From a virus, in the IMG/VR virus record IMGVR_UViG_3300021197_001949, positions 1 through 64,000 of that record: a stretch of 64,000 nt of DNA; one strand, 5' to 3'. A program made the position numbers and the translations under genes. The notes under the pieces are model-generated. The model searched no databases, was not told where the DNA came from, and saw only the letters and a program-made list of their open reading frames with translations. How positions within the stretch are numbered: the stretch's first letter is position 1; every line of letters begins with the position of its first letter. Shown one piece after another: positions 36,401 to 43,156 of this stretch.

Positions 36401-37365
36401 CATCACCTTACAGTTTGAGTTCTAGTGATGTATTATCAGTCACGACATTCAACAACGCTCTAGGCATGAAGCAAAGAAGAGAAGTGTTAGAAGGCAGAAG
36501 TAATGGTGTGTTCAAACTAAGATTTGACACCCTTGATGCAGGATACACGTATGTTTGGTTGAATGGACAACAATTAATACAGGCAAGTGATTACACGGTC
36601 AGTGGAAACACAATAACAATCAATGGCAGAACGATCTCATCATCCGACAGGCTTGATGTGATGTACTTTGCGGTGGATTCAGCGGTAAATGCCACGGGAT
36701 TCAGGATATTCAAAGACATGCTTAACAGGACGTTCTACAAACGTATATCAAAAACAGCAACAACAAAATTAACACTGGACATGACAGAAAGCACACAGAC
36801 ATTTACTGTGGAAGATGGTAGTGTATTGCCTACACCAGATATTGCCAGCAACACCCCAGGCGTTGTGTTCATAGACAAAGAAAGAATTGAATATTTTATC
36901 AAGACAGACAACGTGTTGAGTCAATTAAGACGTGGAACTCTTGGAACAGGAATTAAGGAGCATGGATCAGGCACGGAAGTGGTAGATGCGTCTGGTACTC
37001 AAACCATCCCTTATGCGGACACAGTGTACACCAACACCTTCACAGGTGACGGCAGTACGTTGACGTTTGCACTATCACAAGCACCATCATCCGCTAGTGA
37101 GTTAGACATATTCATTGGTGGCCAACGATTGTTGCTCACTAGCGAGGATGGATCGACTATTAACTATTCTGTGGACGGAAGCACAACAGCAGTAACATTG
37201 AGCTCTGCACCTGCTTCAGGAACACAGGTTAAAATTTTACACAAGAAAGGACAGGTATGGTACACGGCACTAGATGGTAATCCAGCAGATGGTAAAGGAT
37301 TACAGGCTTCCGGCACACAACAGGCTAAATTCATTGCTAACGAGCCTACAAACTCACCTGAATAA
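24475..37365 (+). CDS. Giant mosaic virion protein (4,296 residues) in the gp7 position
   Basis: The reading frame is open for 12.9 kb without a frameshift. It follows gene 6, where T4 has gene 7, so it is probably a wedge or fibre-like baseplate protein. Modules seen: residues about 205-285, a cupredoxin-like domain with His221 (GHPFWI), Cys275, His278 and Met281 (CGNHDAM); about 1658-1690, a CBM5/12-like segment (YWTANTDYRIGDSVEYQGKFY) and a second similar one near 3410-3440; about 2095-2530, seven FG-GAP-like repeats (FGHRI...GAP) forming a likely beta-propeller; about 3220-3400, two SGYxxxPTV repeats; about 3525-4260, a string of GDGSTTTF-type beta repeats. Host binding is inferred. Confidence 0.75.
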   Translation: MADNPTNALTNNEVVKQGTNEYRRTVQHLPAFYRTDANQRFLASTMDPLVQKGSLERLDGYIGRQDAYTRSVSDRYITATSRDRFAYQLEPAVTYTDRDTTSVNPEDQVKFTGTYDDYINQIKYLGGKVNNHDRLNKETVYSWNPAIDYDKLVNYREYYWMPDGPSSIEIDSVGPSVVAEYSVKNNSQSAYEFTHRENENNPILTLYRGNTYKFSVNAKGHPFWIMTEPYKSKVSLDGSTSTIFDTGVTNNGADEGTVTFTVPTSGAPDTLYYQCGNHDAMYGILQIKDATSTTAINVEDDIIGVKNYSIRTLDLSNGMKIKFTNSLVTSSYQDKEYYVEGVGDAITLTDVEDLITPGSYATESTLLYDQAGYDSRPYAKAFYTPENKDYMTIKRDSRDQNAWSRYNRWFHKSVIEETARVGGFTPVLDEDDRAKRPIIEFDSGLALYNHGTVAKRSITLYDTVTTDAFSTVVKQTGYIIDGLALADGMRVIFAADTDPIVKNKIYDVNFVTAGDSTQVINLTEASDATPTANDSIFIEFGTNNQGKSFYYDSTTETFKEAQQKTGVNQQPLFGMWDNNHISFDDATAYPNSTFAGAKVFAFATSDTATKDTVLGIKVKYNTINNVGDIVFESDHTSGTFTYKDGAQTLTKNLAEGHLHYTTGRATHNSRSAWIKRTTENKQRVIRTFIVDATEKQFFPIDFYKDSAELTDLEVSVSVNGSRKTLTTDYTLETGTKNKYVKFNTALEVDDQIRIAGHSSTDKIAEKGIYEIPENLATNSLNQQLGTFTFGQILAHVRDILDKNQDVTGAIPGVSNLRDKPDARLKGGSIHQHEGPLLPAIFGLVDQNSNVTSSIDYVSQEYEKWYNAFLTHATGTAYEGVAADRVDEIITAITPGRNSTFPFFYEDMLGWGENVSTRSYTVMGSSQTEYALDSQHNITTLSNRAVYVYLNDVQLLLGTDYTFSTTDDSVNISKALAEGDKILIKDYADTTGSYMPPSPTKLGMYPKFTPETFTDTTYLTDTAVIRKHDGSIIKAYGDERDDLILELEKRIYNNIKVTYDATLVDLHDVLPSAFTSTEYTLQEVDGVMGPDFYQWAGRNNVQYINNTAFTEGSPFTYNYARSKGRLINENLPGYWRGIYKYFYDTDAPHVRPWEMLGHSEKPSTWDATYGTAPYTSGNDVLWNAIATEPGRYGKPLIRNYLPVDASGNLLDPLAAGLVDNFDIPGRQNAWKFGDQAPAETAWRRSSAYPFTVIKTLVLTKPAKFFSNLFDPSRLTTNVAGNQINTETGIRNTLATAKYHLETETNTATGVTTRYQTAGYQPFVINYLISRNLDTKTFYYDKMKNLSVQLSYKLGGFTDKANIKILTDSVSPGSKSGSKFIPDENYKILFRTSNPVESYQYSGVLIEYNTDISQDGSTLLGGYKVLGYSTTKPYFNFNYPVKTTTATAVSIEGSTVVRQYTAYQETTQTIPYGHVFDTIQDVTDFLFGYGQWLESQGFRFNKFSNELKETLNWSNAVREFLFWTTQEWAPGSAITVSPAADGFELDTNNSIVGKLKNLAGDYSLLDSGGRKIDISEISTKRIGKTFELGIKSDTVGLYNIALNTVQKEHVLLFDNSTVFADIIYDPFTGFRQQRLKLVGWKTAGWNGDYYAPGFVFDAAQVTYWTANTDYRIGDSVEYQGKFYVAKTNHNSGATFEKTNWTLKDEKPAPQLIPNFEYKIAQFNDFYDLETNNFDESQQQLAQRLTGYQSRDYLENLFVNDVSQYKFYQGYIREKGTQNAIDKILKAKYEGEDITLDLYPEWMIRTGNFGNTDSIQNIQITLKDDEITANPQSIELLDTTNDTVEYARSDAIVKDNFYYKPVEYTASTTFHRLDYTKEGVSRDTAQVFKTAGYPQPQQVQHTAFNIEEILNLDMNAISTNDLIWVANKSNRDWDVFRITSASIKIADLHLINDASQLEITFTGSHNLTAGSTTTQADYFAISNSEEATLNGVYQVSATPDHKTVIIDYDGNVGFIPALEDGSTADSYGNIYKFVSVRLASMDNVNDLIDFENYTDKDDAIEQPGDKVFADADSSGLWRVYEKQDPYTTAIVLSPDASTAEQEFGHRIVARNDGRTVIASAPGKGQGEVHFLFRSSTEAGATLQTQSTATMTDNNDNTSRLGESLSISTDENFVVAGAPYTNAVGADGSTRFIDSGLVKVYIWDQSTFKYGILDTVRAPTDGSTLNENANFGWAHKVSEPGASSVRSTPDKYMFVSAPGHDNDKGRVYMYTWGIGADGSTYDTWTQDYTIEAPAGGSGQRFGHRIQANDNGDILAVSSLAPGNAGKVEIFIKTSQSNDGSTQNSFALAQTLTGVASDGSSINTAFGESIAMSKDGTTLIIGAPGVDGTTHPDAGAIYYYKWNADDSTNTYTLQQTITAPESSTNIKFGTSLDINNNGTRIIIGAEKFASSREMKFDAGETTFDLQDTTIVDSNTESGGAFTATMYNTKYIVDDRLMTDNVTADDDFGRGVCMIDNSVFVGAPKDDGNTTSDGSTKVVNDGTVACYDLTVNGQYAWNNLVTETALMDTDKLGKVFEFNKKTKQLQDYYDLYDPIKGRILGLADREIDIKTAWDPATYNVGDKADLKTPWAETHVGEVWWDLSTVKWLWYEQDTQEYKQNHWGQTFPGSSIDVYEWVESRLLPSEWDNRVEGTSSTISGTALYGDDSRYTVVQKYDSRLDTFVNYYYYWVKDKTTLPTGHHTRGDRHAHQHRKNTVAFVANLITNPKAFDTKYYSVTDTNKLLLNNVTNLTNDDIVLNVDIRTNTFEGDSHSIWKLVKEGDADYRPGLQTETRWWDSLIGKNSAGDLVPDVNLPVNERYGNNIRPRQSWYVDRYDALKEIIDYANSVLKNNQLVGQVNLTNLDSQDPQPTAQSGEWDASVETYADLTYINTADLSGTVNYLVTADETANNYWAIYTWDGTEWSRTKIQTYNTSAYWSYTDWYKTDGDMVHDDNTKIDKQVTYQYELDTLDLAIGKHVKVTSADTGGWKLFMRTADGWENVGTENGTIRLSTKLYDYSQDGSGFAGQDNFDDNFFDQEPSIETRKVLTALRDDLFINDLAGEYNTLFFTGLRKVLSEQTYVDWMFKTSFINAKNSVRQLDQRKTYTTGTDSWIESYINEVKPFHTKLREYKLAYDKTETQDGIFSDFDNPTFYDATTGKIRSLNVDLDTAKLTEYPYQMWYDYHKKYVQSITVTAGGSGYEVAPTVTILGGTTGSTGPFQIQATSSSGATSGQFGYYYPLFTSKQQAEIYDTQNSGSGTTKTYTFDGYTDTFYGPTASTSEAQGDKSGTFKIYVTPTTTAATATAIIQGGAVTKINVTGKGANYTATPTVVISGGKTDGTTPTDTAKAYANLNNDLVRDFDTTIKFDRVSSTSRVVDWTASTAYAYNDLLRYNNQLYKVTNAFTSSTDFDDNIGSVYKVYGDETGLTAADRTKGFYTPGSEMPGNELDQLMTGVDYGGTMVTGLLFNQEAGWDKAGWYDFPWDNYGDSRVKAFRADGSTAAYTFDIAPATSEVYQVYLTQDDSTRKKLSDVIRGDGSTATFTISETPEENALVEFIPFDDDGVLTPTDDRTLDSIVKGGLFTSALGHAPSDIVLEGDEFVSPDTSYAPEETVPGQLFDTLDIKVYTSPESGVPFISEMNHRGNGSTTTFSIGDYPGSLGSVTVAVDGVVQKGSALDSTVSDYSINVANKTITFDTAPANHTQISTKVFAISGENYRVLNSFTGDGSTTTFLTSTRGEFNLDSTSSDIYVTVDGVPTTAYSTTTSANTITVVFDSAPEASSYIQIAGFNKSATSTRSYASVRNQSITYDGSTNRYTLTYPPGAIGPFSGLTTVEVNGRVLRGPDNTYYLGDGSTYTYGVVSGLEDDSTVDPAKTISSASEVQVFVNGVKKDLSTHYTVDVGNQNVEFVTAHVPTTTDVICISTLVDHQYFNEGTDIILVPSAITSPYSLSSSDVLSVTTFNNALGMKQRREVLEGRSNGVFKLRFDTLDAGYTYVWLNGQQLIQASDYTVSGNTITINGRTISSSDRLDVMYFAVDSAVNATGFRIFKDMLNRTFYKRISKTATTKLTLDMTESTQTFTVEDGSVLPTPDIASNTPGVVFIDKERIEYFIKTDNVLSQLRRGTLGTGIKEHGSGTEVVDASGTQTIPYADTVYTNTFTGDGSTLTFALSQAPSSASELDIFIGGQRLLLTSEDGSTINYSVDGSTTAVTLSSAPASGTQVKILHKKGQVWYTALDGNPADGKGLQASGTQQAKFIANEPTNSPE

Positions 37366-37374
37366 ATACACTAG

Positions 37375-38100
37375 ATGACACAGGACAACAAACCCACAGA
37401 AGCAAAAGAAGAGAACAAAAAGCCTCAGGATAACACGGGTGTTATGATGACGGGCCACATAAAGATTTCAGATCCAGAGACAGGTGAGGTTATCGTGGAC
37501 AAAAGAAATGCGATACACTACGAGAACATGTCTCAGGCACTTGCTAATTCTTTAGCAAACAAGACAACAGGCTTTGTACATGAGATTGCACTGGGCAATG
37601 GTGGTACGAGCGTTGATCCAACAGGTATAATAACATATCTTACTCCAAACTCAACAGGCACAAATGCATCACTTTATAATCAAACTTATTACAAAGTAAT
37701 AGATGACAATTCTGCAACCAACAAAGACACAACCAGAAACAAGATGGAAGTTAGACACACTGCAGGTAACAAGTACACTGACATAGTAGTCACTTGTACA
37801 TTAGACTACGGCGAGCCGACAGGACAGGCGGCATTTGATAACACAACAGATTTCAATGGTGATTATGTTTTTGACGAACTAGGACTTAAGAGTTGGGAAG
37901 GAACAGAGAACGGTTCAACTAATAAATTATTGACACACGTAATATTCCACCCGGTACAGAAGTCATTGAACAGACTTATACAGATTGATTACACATTAAG
38001 GATACAGAGTTTAACAACATTCACTGAGACTAGTTCAACAGCACTGTCAACATCCAACACAGTTAGTGGAACGACATCAGGTGGTAACACAGGATACTAA
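37375..38100 (+). CDS. Virion structural protein before the fibre genes, unassigned
   Basis: A 241-residue protein. The N-terminal 20 residues are Lys/Glu/Asn-rich, then MTGHIKISDPETGEVIVDKRNAIHYENM (residues 25-52), a beta-rich body (EIALGNGGTSVDP, DIVVTCTLDYGEPTG) and a Ser/Thr-rich tail ending GGNTGY. The DPETGEVLVxKRNAIHFEN pattern occurs in tail-associated proteins of marine T4-like phages; function is unknown. Possible roles are a connector between baseplate and fibres. Its stop overlaps the next ATG (TAATGG), so it is translated together with the first fibre-like gene. Confidence 0.6.
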   Translation: MTQDNKPTEAKEENKKPQDNTGVMMTGHIKISDPETGEVIVDKRNAIHYENMSQALANSLANKTTGFVHEIALGNGGTSVDPTGIITYLTPNSTGTNASLYNQTYYKVIDDNSATNKDTTRNKMEVRHTAGNKYTDIVVTCTLDYGEPTGQAAFDNTTDFNGDYVFDELGLKSWEGTENGSTNKLLTHVIFHPVQKSLNRLIQIDYTLRIQSLTTFTETSSTALSTSNTVSGTTSGGNTGY

Positions 38101-39596
38101 TGGCATACACTGTTAACAAGACAAATAGTTCAGCGTCACCGAACTCATACACTGTACAGGATGGTGTGGTAAACACACAGACTGATCTCAGTTTCGTTGG
38201 AAAAGGGTATGCTGGATACGGAGAAAGCATAGCAGAGAACTTCCTGCATCTTCTAGAAAATTTCTCAAACACATCAGCACCTTCCAAACCAATACAAGGA
38301 CAACTTTGGTGGGATTCAACAAATTCAAAATTACAAGTGTACAACGGAACTGCATTCCAAACCGCTGGAGGCAGTGCACCATATCAATCAACTGCACCGG
38401 CCAACCTGGCCTCGGGAGACATCTGGATAGATTCAGACACGGGACAGATGTACTTTTACAACGGCACATCGTCTGTGTTGGTAGGTCCACCTAGTTCCAC
38501 AGGAACAACTAATGGTTTCACGTACGACACAATACTAGATTCTAGTGATGCAAATCAAAACATCACTAAATTATTCAATGACGGTAACTTGATAGCAATC
38601 ATTTCGGAAGACGAGTTCACCCCAAAAGTTTCTATATCTGGATTCGCAACTATAAAGAAAGGTATCACTTTATCTACAGCAATTTCAGGCAACAAGTTCC
38701 AAGGAACGGCCACAGACTCAGATGCACTGGGCGGTGTTGCGGCGGAAAACTACTTACGATCAAATGCCAATGACACAACATCAGGCACAATAAGTGTGGC
38801 CAATGATGGTGGTGTCATAGTTGGAGTAGACAGTGACATGACATTAACGGTAGATTCATCGGGTGGTATCATAGCCAATACCGTGCCAAACACAGACATC
38901 ACATTCAAGGTCAACGATGGTGGAACAACAACCACTGTGATGACCATAGACGGTTCTGAATCAAGAGTTGGTATAGGAACAACCACACCTACAGCCAAAT
39001 TAGAAGTAAGCGGTACTATAAAAGCAACCTCACTTGAAACTTCTGTCACAGGAAACGTCGCAGGTAACCTAACAAGTTCAGGCGCCAACACAATGGGCAC
39101 TTTGACAATGGGAGGCAATCTAACATCGAAAGCGATACTGCCAGACACAGATGCTTCATACGACATAGGAACAAGTTCAAAAGGATACAACACTGTATAC
39201 GCAAAAGCAACATCGGCGCAGTACGCTGACTTGGCGGAGGTGTATGAGACCGACGCGGAATACGAAGTGGGTACTGTTGTAGTGTTCGGAGGAGACAAGG
39301 AAGTCACTATATCCACCGAAGGAAATGACCCAAGGGTGGCAGGCGTGATAAGTGAAAAACCTGCTTACTTGATGAATTCAGAATCAGCGGGACAACCGGT
39401 AGCATTAATGGGTAAAGTGCCTTGCAAAGTGATAGGACACATTGTAAAAGGTGATATGTTATCAACAGATCCGGCAAACAACGGTGTTGCCAAGAAAACA
39501 CATGACCCACAGGTAGGTGAAGTGATAGGAAAAGCGTTAGAGAATTACGATTCTGACGAAATAGGCACAATTAATATAGTAGTGGGAAGGTGCTAA
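38100..39596 (+). CDS. Tail-fibre-like protein 1 with YADLAE C-terminal domain
   Basis: A 498-residue protein. Residues 1-95 are a module (VNKTN..., FVGKGYAGYGESIAENFLHLLENF, GQLWWDST, LQVYNGTAF) found again in the products at 39607-41058 and 44381-46009. A second copy of the GDxWxDS...GQMYFYNGT unit follows near residue 105. The middle is beta-rich and repetitive. The C-terminus, from about residue 375, has QYADLAEVYETDAEYEVGT, VAGVISEKPAYLMNS and VALMGKVPCKVIG, a domain often ending marine phage fibres and similar in look to autocleaving G2-type ends. A role as a receptor-binding fibre is inferred. Confidence 0.7.
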   Translation: MAYTVNKTNSSASPNSYTVQDGVVNTQTDLSFVGKGYAGYGESIAENFLHLLENFSNTSAPSKPIQGQLWWDSTNSKLQVYNGTAFQTAGGSAPYQSTAPANLASGDIWIDSDTGQMYFYNGTSSVLVGPPSSTGTTNGFTYDTILDSSDANQNITKLFNDGNLIAIISEDEFTPKVSISGFATIKKGITLSTAISGNKFQGTATDSDALGGVAAENYLRSNANDTTSGTISVANDGGVIVGVDSDMTLTVDSSGGIIANTVPNTDITFKVNDGGTTTTVMTIDGSESRVGIGTTTPTAKLEVSGTIKATSLETSVTGNVAGNLTSSGANTMGTLTMGGNLTSKAILPDTDASYDIGTSSKGYNTVYAKATSAQYADLAEVYETDAEYEVGTVVVFGGDKEVTISTEGNDPRVAGVISEKPAYLMNSESAGQPVALMGKVPCKVIGHIVKGDMLSTDPANNGVAKKTHDPQVGEVIGKALENYDSDEIGTINIVVGRC

Positions 39597-39606
39597 ATAT
39601 AAGCAA

Positions 39607-41058
39607 ATGGCGTACACAATTAACAAAACAGACGGAACAGTAGTAACAACGATCACAGACGGAACAGTGGACAACACCACTTCGTTGCAGTTGTTTGGAA
39701 AGTCATATTCAGGTTTTGGTGAAGGTTTAAACGAGAATCTTGTAAAATTATTAGAGAATGCGGCTTCGACCGCGGCACCCACAGCACCACTCAAAGGTGA
39801 ACTGTGGTTCGACACAACAACAAACCAGTTAAAAGTTTACGACGGCACGAGTTTCAAACCCACGGGTGGTTCAAAATCTAGTTCAAGCGAACCGACATCA
39901 CCATCAGCGGGTGACCTATGGCATGACACAGCAAACGACCAAGTATTTGTGTACACAGGAAGTGCGTGGTTGTTGGTTGGACCGGTTTACACATCAGGAC
40001 AGACATTGTCAGGATGGAAAATAGAAACGTTAGCAAGTTCGGGAGGCAACAAGGTTGTTTCTTCTATGTACGCAGGCAACACAAGGGTTTGCATAGTGTC
40101 CAAAGAAACATTCACTCCGAGTGTTACACAATCAGGTTTCGCAGAAATCAAAGCAGGCCTAACACTTAACTCAACGTTGAGTGCAGTGTTTGAAGGTACT
40201 AACACACAGGCGGCTACTATCGATGTGTCATCAACAACAAACACATCAGGTACACTCATTGCAGGCGGAAATTTTTTAAGGGCAGATGCGGCAGACACAA
40301 CAACAGGTGCACTCACAGTTGATGCAGATGGGGGTGTGATCATAGGTGATGCACAAGAATTAAGCATAACTGTATCAAGCAATGATGTAACAGTAGCACA
40401 GACTTCTCAAGATAAAGATCTAAGTTTCACAATCAATGATGGTGGCGTTACAAAGACTCCATTGTCGTTTGAAGGTGCGTCAGGTAACATCGCTTTGACA
40501 GGTGTGACAACAATCACAGGCAATACAACAATCACAGGTAACTTGACAATCACTGGAGAATTTGAAAACAGTTCGAGTGAGATCAACATTGTAAATGATG
40601 CTTTCTTAAAATTAAACACGGGTAACTCCGAAGCAGATTCGGGTATAATTGTTGAAACAACAGACACTGACGATGCGAGATTGTTTTACGACGTGTCAGA
40701 GAACTACTGGGCGGCTGGTGAAAATGAAAGTTATTCGCAGATTATTAGATTAGCAGATGCAGTTGCAGACGGCAACGCGGCAAAAGAAAAAGTTCTTAAA
40801 ACTACGGCGGCAGGTTTGTTGACAGTGACCAACGTAAGTTTGGCCGCAGTAGGTTCAGACATCACGTCATCTACAAGTACATCAAGCACCTCGGTTCCAA
40901 CTACAGGACAGGTGGCCAAATCATTAAAACTTTGGGGTGGATCTACAATCTCAGATGACAGCAGTAACAGTATCGCAGGAAACAGATACGTTGAGACTTC
41001 GGCACCAACATCTGGACAAGGTTCAAACGGGGATCTTTGGTTCGTAAGGGAGGCGTAA
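39607..41058 (+). CDS. Tail-fibre-like protein 2, shared N-terminus but different C-terminus
   Basis: A 483-residue paralogue of the neighbouring fibre-like proteins in its first 130 residues (INKTDGT, LFGKSYSGFGEGLNENLVKLLEN, GELWFDTTTNQLKVYDGTSF, GDLWHDTANDQVFVYTGSAWLLVGP). The beta-rich middle (GNTTITGNLTITGEF) shows short repeats. The C-terminus lacks the YADLAE domain of the two related genes and instead ends TSVPTTGQVAKSLKLWGG...GDLWFVREA. It may be a shorter fibre or a distal piece whose tip protein is made by the adjacent polyglycine adhesin gene. Confidence 0.65.
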   Translation: MAYTINKTDGTVVTTITDGTVDNTTSLQLFGKSYSGFGEGLNENLVKLLENAASTAAPTAPLKGELWFDTTTNQLKVYDGTSFKPTGGSKSSSSEPTSPSAGDLWHDTANDQVFVYTGSAWLLVGPVYTSGQTLSGWKIETLASSGGNKVVSSMYAGNTRVCIVSKETFTPSVTQSGFAEIKAGLTLNSTLSAVFEGTNTQAATIDVSSTTNTSGTLIAGGNFLRADAADTTTGALTVDADGGVIIGDAQELSITVSSNDVTVAQTSQDKDLSFTINDGGVTKTPLSFEGASGNIALTGVTTITGNTTITGNLTITGEFENSSSEINIVNDAFLKLNTGNSEADSGIIVETTDTDDARLFYDVSENYWAAGENESYSQIIRLADAVADGNAAKEKVLKTTAAGLLTVTNVSLAAVGSDITSSTSTSSTSVPTTGQVAKSLKLWGGSTISDDSSNSIAGNRYVETSAPTSGQGSNGDLWFVREA

Positions 41059-41064
41059 TCCCAA

Positions 41065-42495
41065 ATGGTCGCAGTCACTAAGACATTCAACTACACAGGT
41101 ACTCTACAACAGGCAACGATTCCACCAGGCACTACATCTATAGATGTACATCTCTGGGGCGGCGCTGGAGGTGGTGGAAGTTCAGATGCGGGAGGCCCAG
41201 GAGGCACAGGAGCCGCAGGACATTACGTTACATCGTCCACGATAACCATATCATCAGCACAGGTCAACACCACGCTGGAAGTGGCAGTGGGTGGTGGTGG
41301 AGCAGGTGGTAGTTCAGGTGGCGGTGCACCAGGTGGCACTAACGGAAAAAGCAAAACAGGTTATTCAGGTGGAGAAGGCGGTAACGCTGGACCAAACCCA
41401 TACTCGGGTTCAGGCGGAGGCGGCGGAGGAGCCACTCTAGTAAGGATTGACGGAACAGACATTGCAGTCGCAGGAGGCGGCGGTGGAGGAGCAGGCGCAG
41501 GACAAGGCTCTAATGGAACAGCAGGGGTAAACACAAACACAGCAACAGGTAATTCACCAGGCACACTGGGAGAAGACGGCAAGGACCACTCCGGAGACGG
41601 AGGTGGTGGTGGAGCCGGCGGAGGTGGTGTCGATGGCGGTACTTCTGGTGACGCAGGAACAGGAGATGCGGGCGGTACTGGCGGTAAGTCAGGATCCAAC
41701 AACGCGGCCGGTGGCACACAAGATAACGGATCCGGAGTAACTCCGGGTGGCACGGGATCAGCATATTACAGTTCAGGAATTGCGGTAGGCGGACAACCAA
41801 GTTCGTCAGGAGCAGATGGTAAAGCGGTAGTGATATTCAACATAGGTGTGCAAGGAGAATTCAAAGTTGGAGGAGCATGGAAGTCTATAGAACAGGCTTT
41901 TTTCAAAGTCGGTGGTGCATGGAAGCAGATCACAGCAGGTTATGTTAAGATTGGTGGAGCATGGAAGGCATTGTTCAACTCGGGCGTGACTTTCGTGTCG
42001 ACAGCCGCAGGCTTTGGTGACAGCAACGGTAGTTCTAGTTCAGGTGGCGGTGGATCTGGTGGTGGTGGTTGTTTCATTGCAGGCACACCGATAACAATGG
42101 CGGATGGTTCATTCAAGCCAGTTGAACAAGTCGAACTGGGTGATAGAGTAGCGGTTGGCGGCAAAGTGTTCGCAACAGCGAAGTTCTTGATAGACAACTT
42201 ATACGAGTACAAAGGCATACAAGTATCAGGCACGCACATGGTCAAAGAAGACGGCATGTGGACAAGGGTGGAGAACAGCAAACACGGTGAATCCCTTGGC
42301 AATGACGATGCAATAGTGTATGTGTTTGGATCAGAGAACAGAAGAATCATAATTGACGGAATAGAATTCACAGACTACTTCGAATTGAGCGAGCAACAAG
42401 AATTAGTAAATCACGGCGAACAAATCTTTAGTAATTGGCAGGATCATGATAGACAGATACATGATAAAAATGTTAATATACTGAATGCTTCATAG
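41065..42495 (+). CDS. Polyglycine adhesin with C-terminal Hint (hedgehog/intein) domain
   Basis: A 476-residue protein. An N-terminal beta strand pair (TFNYTGTLQQATIPPGT, SIDVHLWGGAGGGG) leads into about 200 residues of Gly-rich repeats, as in gp38-type adhesins built of polyglycine helices. Near residues 266-309 a unit of the type KVGGAWK is repeated three times. At residue 336 a Hint domain begins: GCFIAGTPITMADGSFKPVEQV, then ELGDRVAV and the GTHMVKEDGMW motif with the conserved Thr-x-x... His, ending DYFELS and a short helical tail. Such domains can cleave the chain at the Cys. The gene follows the second fibre gene by 6 bases. Confidence 0.7.
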   Translation: MVAVTKTFNYTGTLQQATIPPGTTSIDVHLWGGAGGGGSSDAGGPGGTGAAGHYVTSSTITISSAQVNTTLEVAVGGGGAGGSSGGGAPGGTNGKSKTGYSGGEGGNAGPNPYSGSGGGGGGATLVRIDGTDIAVAGGGGGGAGAGQGSNGTAGVNTNTATGNSPGTLGEDGKDHSGDGGGGGAGGGGVDGGTSGDAGTGDAGGTGGKSGSNNAAGGTQDNGSGVTPGGTGSAYYSSGIAVGGQPSSSGADGKAVVIFNIGVQGEFKVGGAWKSIEQAFFKVGGAWKQITAGYVKIGGAWKALFNSGVTFVSTAAGFGDSNGSSSSGGGGSGGGGCFIAGTPITMADGSFKPVEQVELGDRVAVGGKVFATAKFLIDNLYEYKGIQVSGTHMVKEDGMWTRVENSKHGESLGNDDAIVYVFGSENRRIIIDGIEFTDYFELSEQQELVNHGEQIFSNWQDHDRQIHDKNVNILNAS

Positions 42496-43156
42496 TAGTT
42501 TTTACCAAGGACAGCAAGGCGAATGTTTCAGACAGTTAGACAAACACTGGGAAGACATAAAGCACGAGTTCGACACACAACCAAACAAAACTTTCCTGGA
42601 ACCAGAAGATTTCTCTGACAGTGTGAGGGGATTGCCCGATGACTTTGATGACAGGTCAGGTGACTATGTTCACGGAGAATGGCAGGCGTTGGCAATACAG
42701 ATCGGAGAGAAGGAACTGCAAAATTTTAACGATTATCCGATGCTGTACTCCATACTGAGAAAATTTCCCTACAAGACCAATGTCGCTATCATGACTGTCG
42801 GACCAGACACGAAGATTGGTAATCATACTGACAACGAAGGAGGATGGCGGTACCAAATGTGCCTAGATGACGGAGGGGGAGACCAAAGCGGTATGCAAGT
42901 GATGAATTTAGAAACACGTGTGCAGGAACCTATGATTTGGAAAACAGGTGAAGCGTATGTTTTCCAGCCTGACAAACAATTACACAACGGATTCAACAAA
43001 AATACAAGGCCAAGGACCACGTTATTGATTGACTTTTGGAAAGAATCAGCGTACACTAAAGACAAGTTTGAAAAATATTACCAACACTATTCGGAGTGCT
43101 TCGAAGGGTTGGAAAATTTAGTGGACACATATGAATCTAGGAAAAAACAAAAATAA
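42485..43156 (+). CDS. Asp/Asn hydroxylase-like 2-oxoglutarate/Fe(II) oxygenase
   Basis: A 223-residue protein. The facial metal triad and oxoglutarate Arg can be placed: IGNHTDNEGGWRYQ near residue 111-125 (His-x-Asp), KQLHNGFNKNTRPRTTLLIDFW near 163-185 (second His, then Arg). This is the pattern of the aspartyl/asparaginyl beta-hydroxylase family. The substrate is unknown; an adhesin Asp/Asn or a small molecule are both possible. The ATG overlaps the end of the adhesin gene by 11 bases and no ribosome site is visible, so translation is probably coupled. It begins a three-enzyme island inside the fibre region. Confidence 0.7.
   Translation: MLHSSFYQGQQGECFRQLDKHWEDIKHEFDTQPNKTFLEPEDFSDSVRGLPDDFDDRSGDYVHGEWQALAIQIGEKELQNFNDYPMLYSILRKFPYKTNVAIMTVGPDTKIGNHTDNEGGWRYQMCLDDGGGDQSGMQVMNLETRVQEPMIWKTGEAYVFQPDKQLHNGFNKNTRPRTTLLIDFWKESAYTKDKFEKYYQHYSECFEGLENLVDTYESRKKQK

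Noticed and set aside
24475-37365. Possibility that the giant frame is several genes
   Set aside because: No internal stop or ribosome-site-plus-ATG break was evident, and module boundaries are in frame; I keep it as one gene.
37361-37368. AATAAATA before the 37375 gene as a late promoter
   Set aside because: It overlaps the stop codon of the giant gene, has one mismatch and would put the start at the ATG; chance is as likely.
41361-41753. A Pro-rich minus-strand open frame
   Set aside because: It is the complement of Gly codons in the polyglycine adhesin gene and has no start context.
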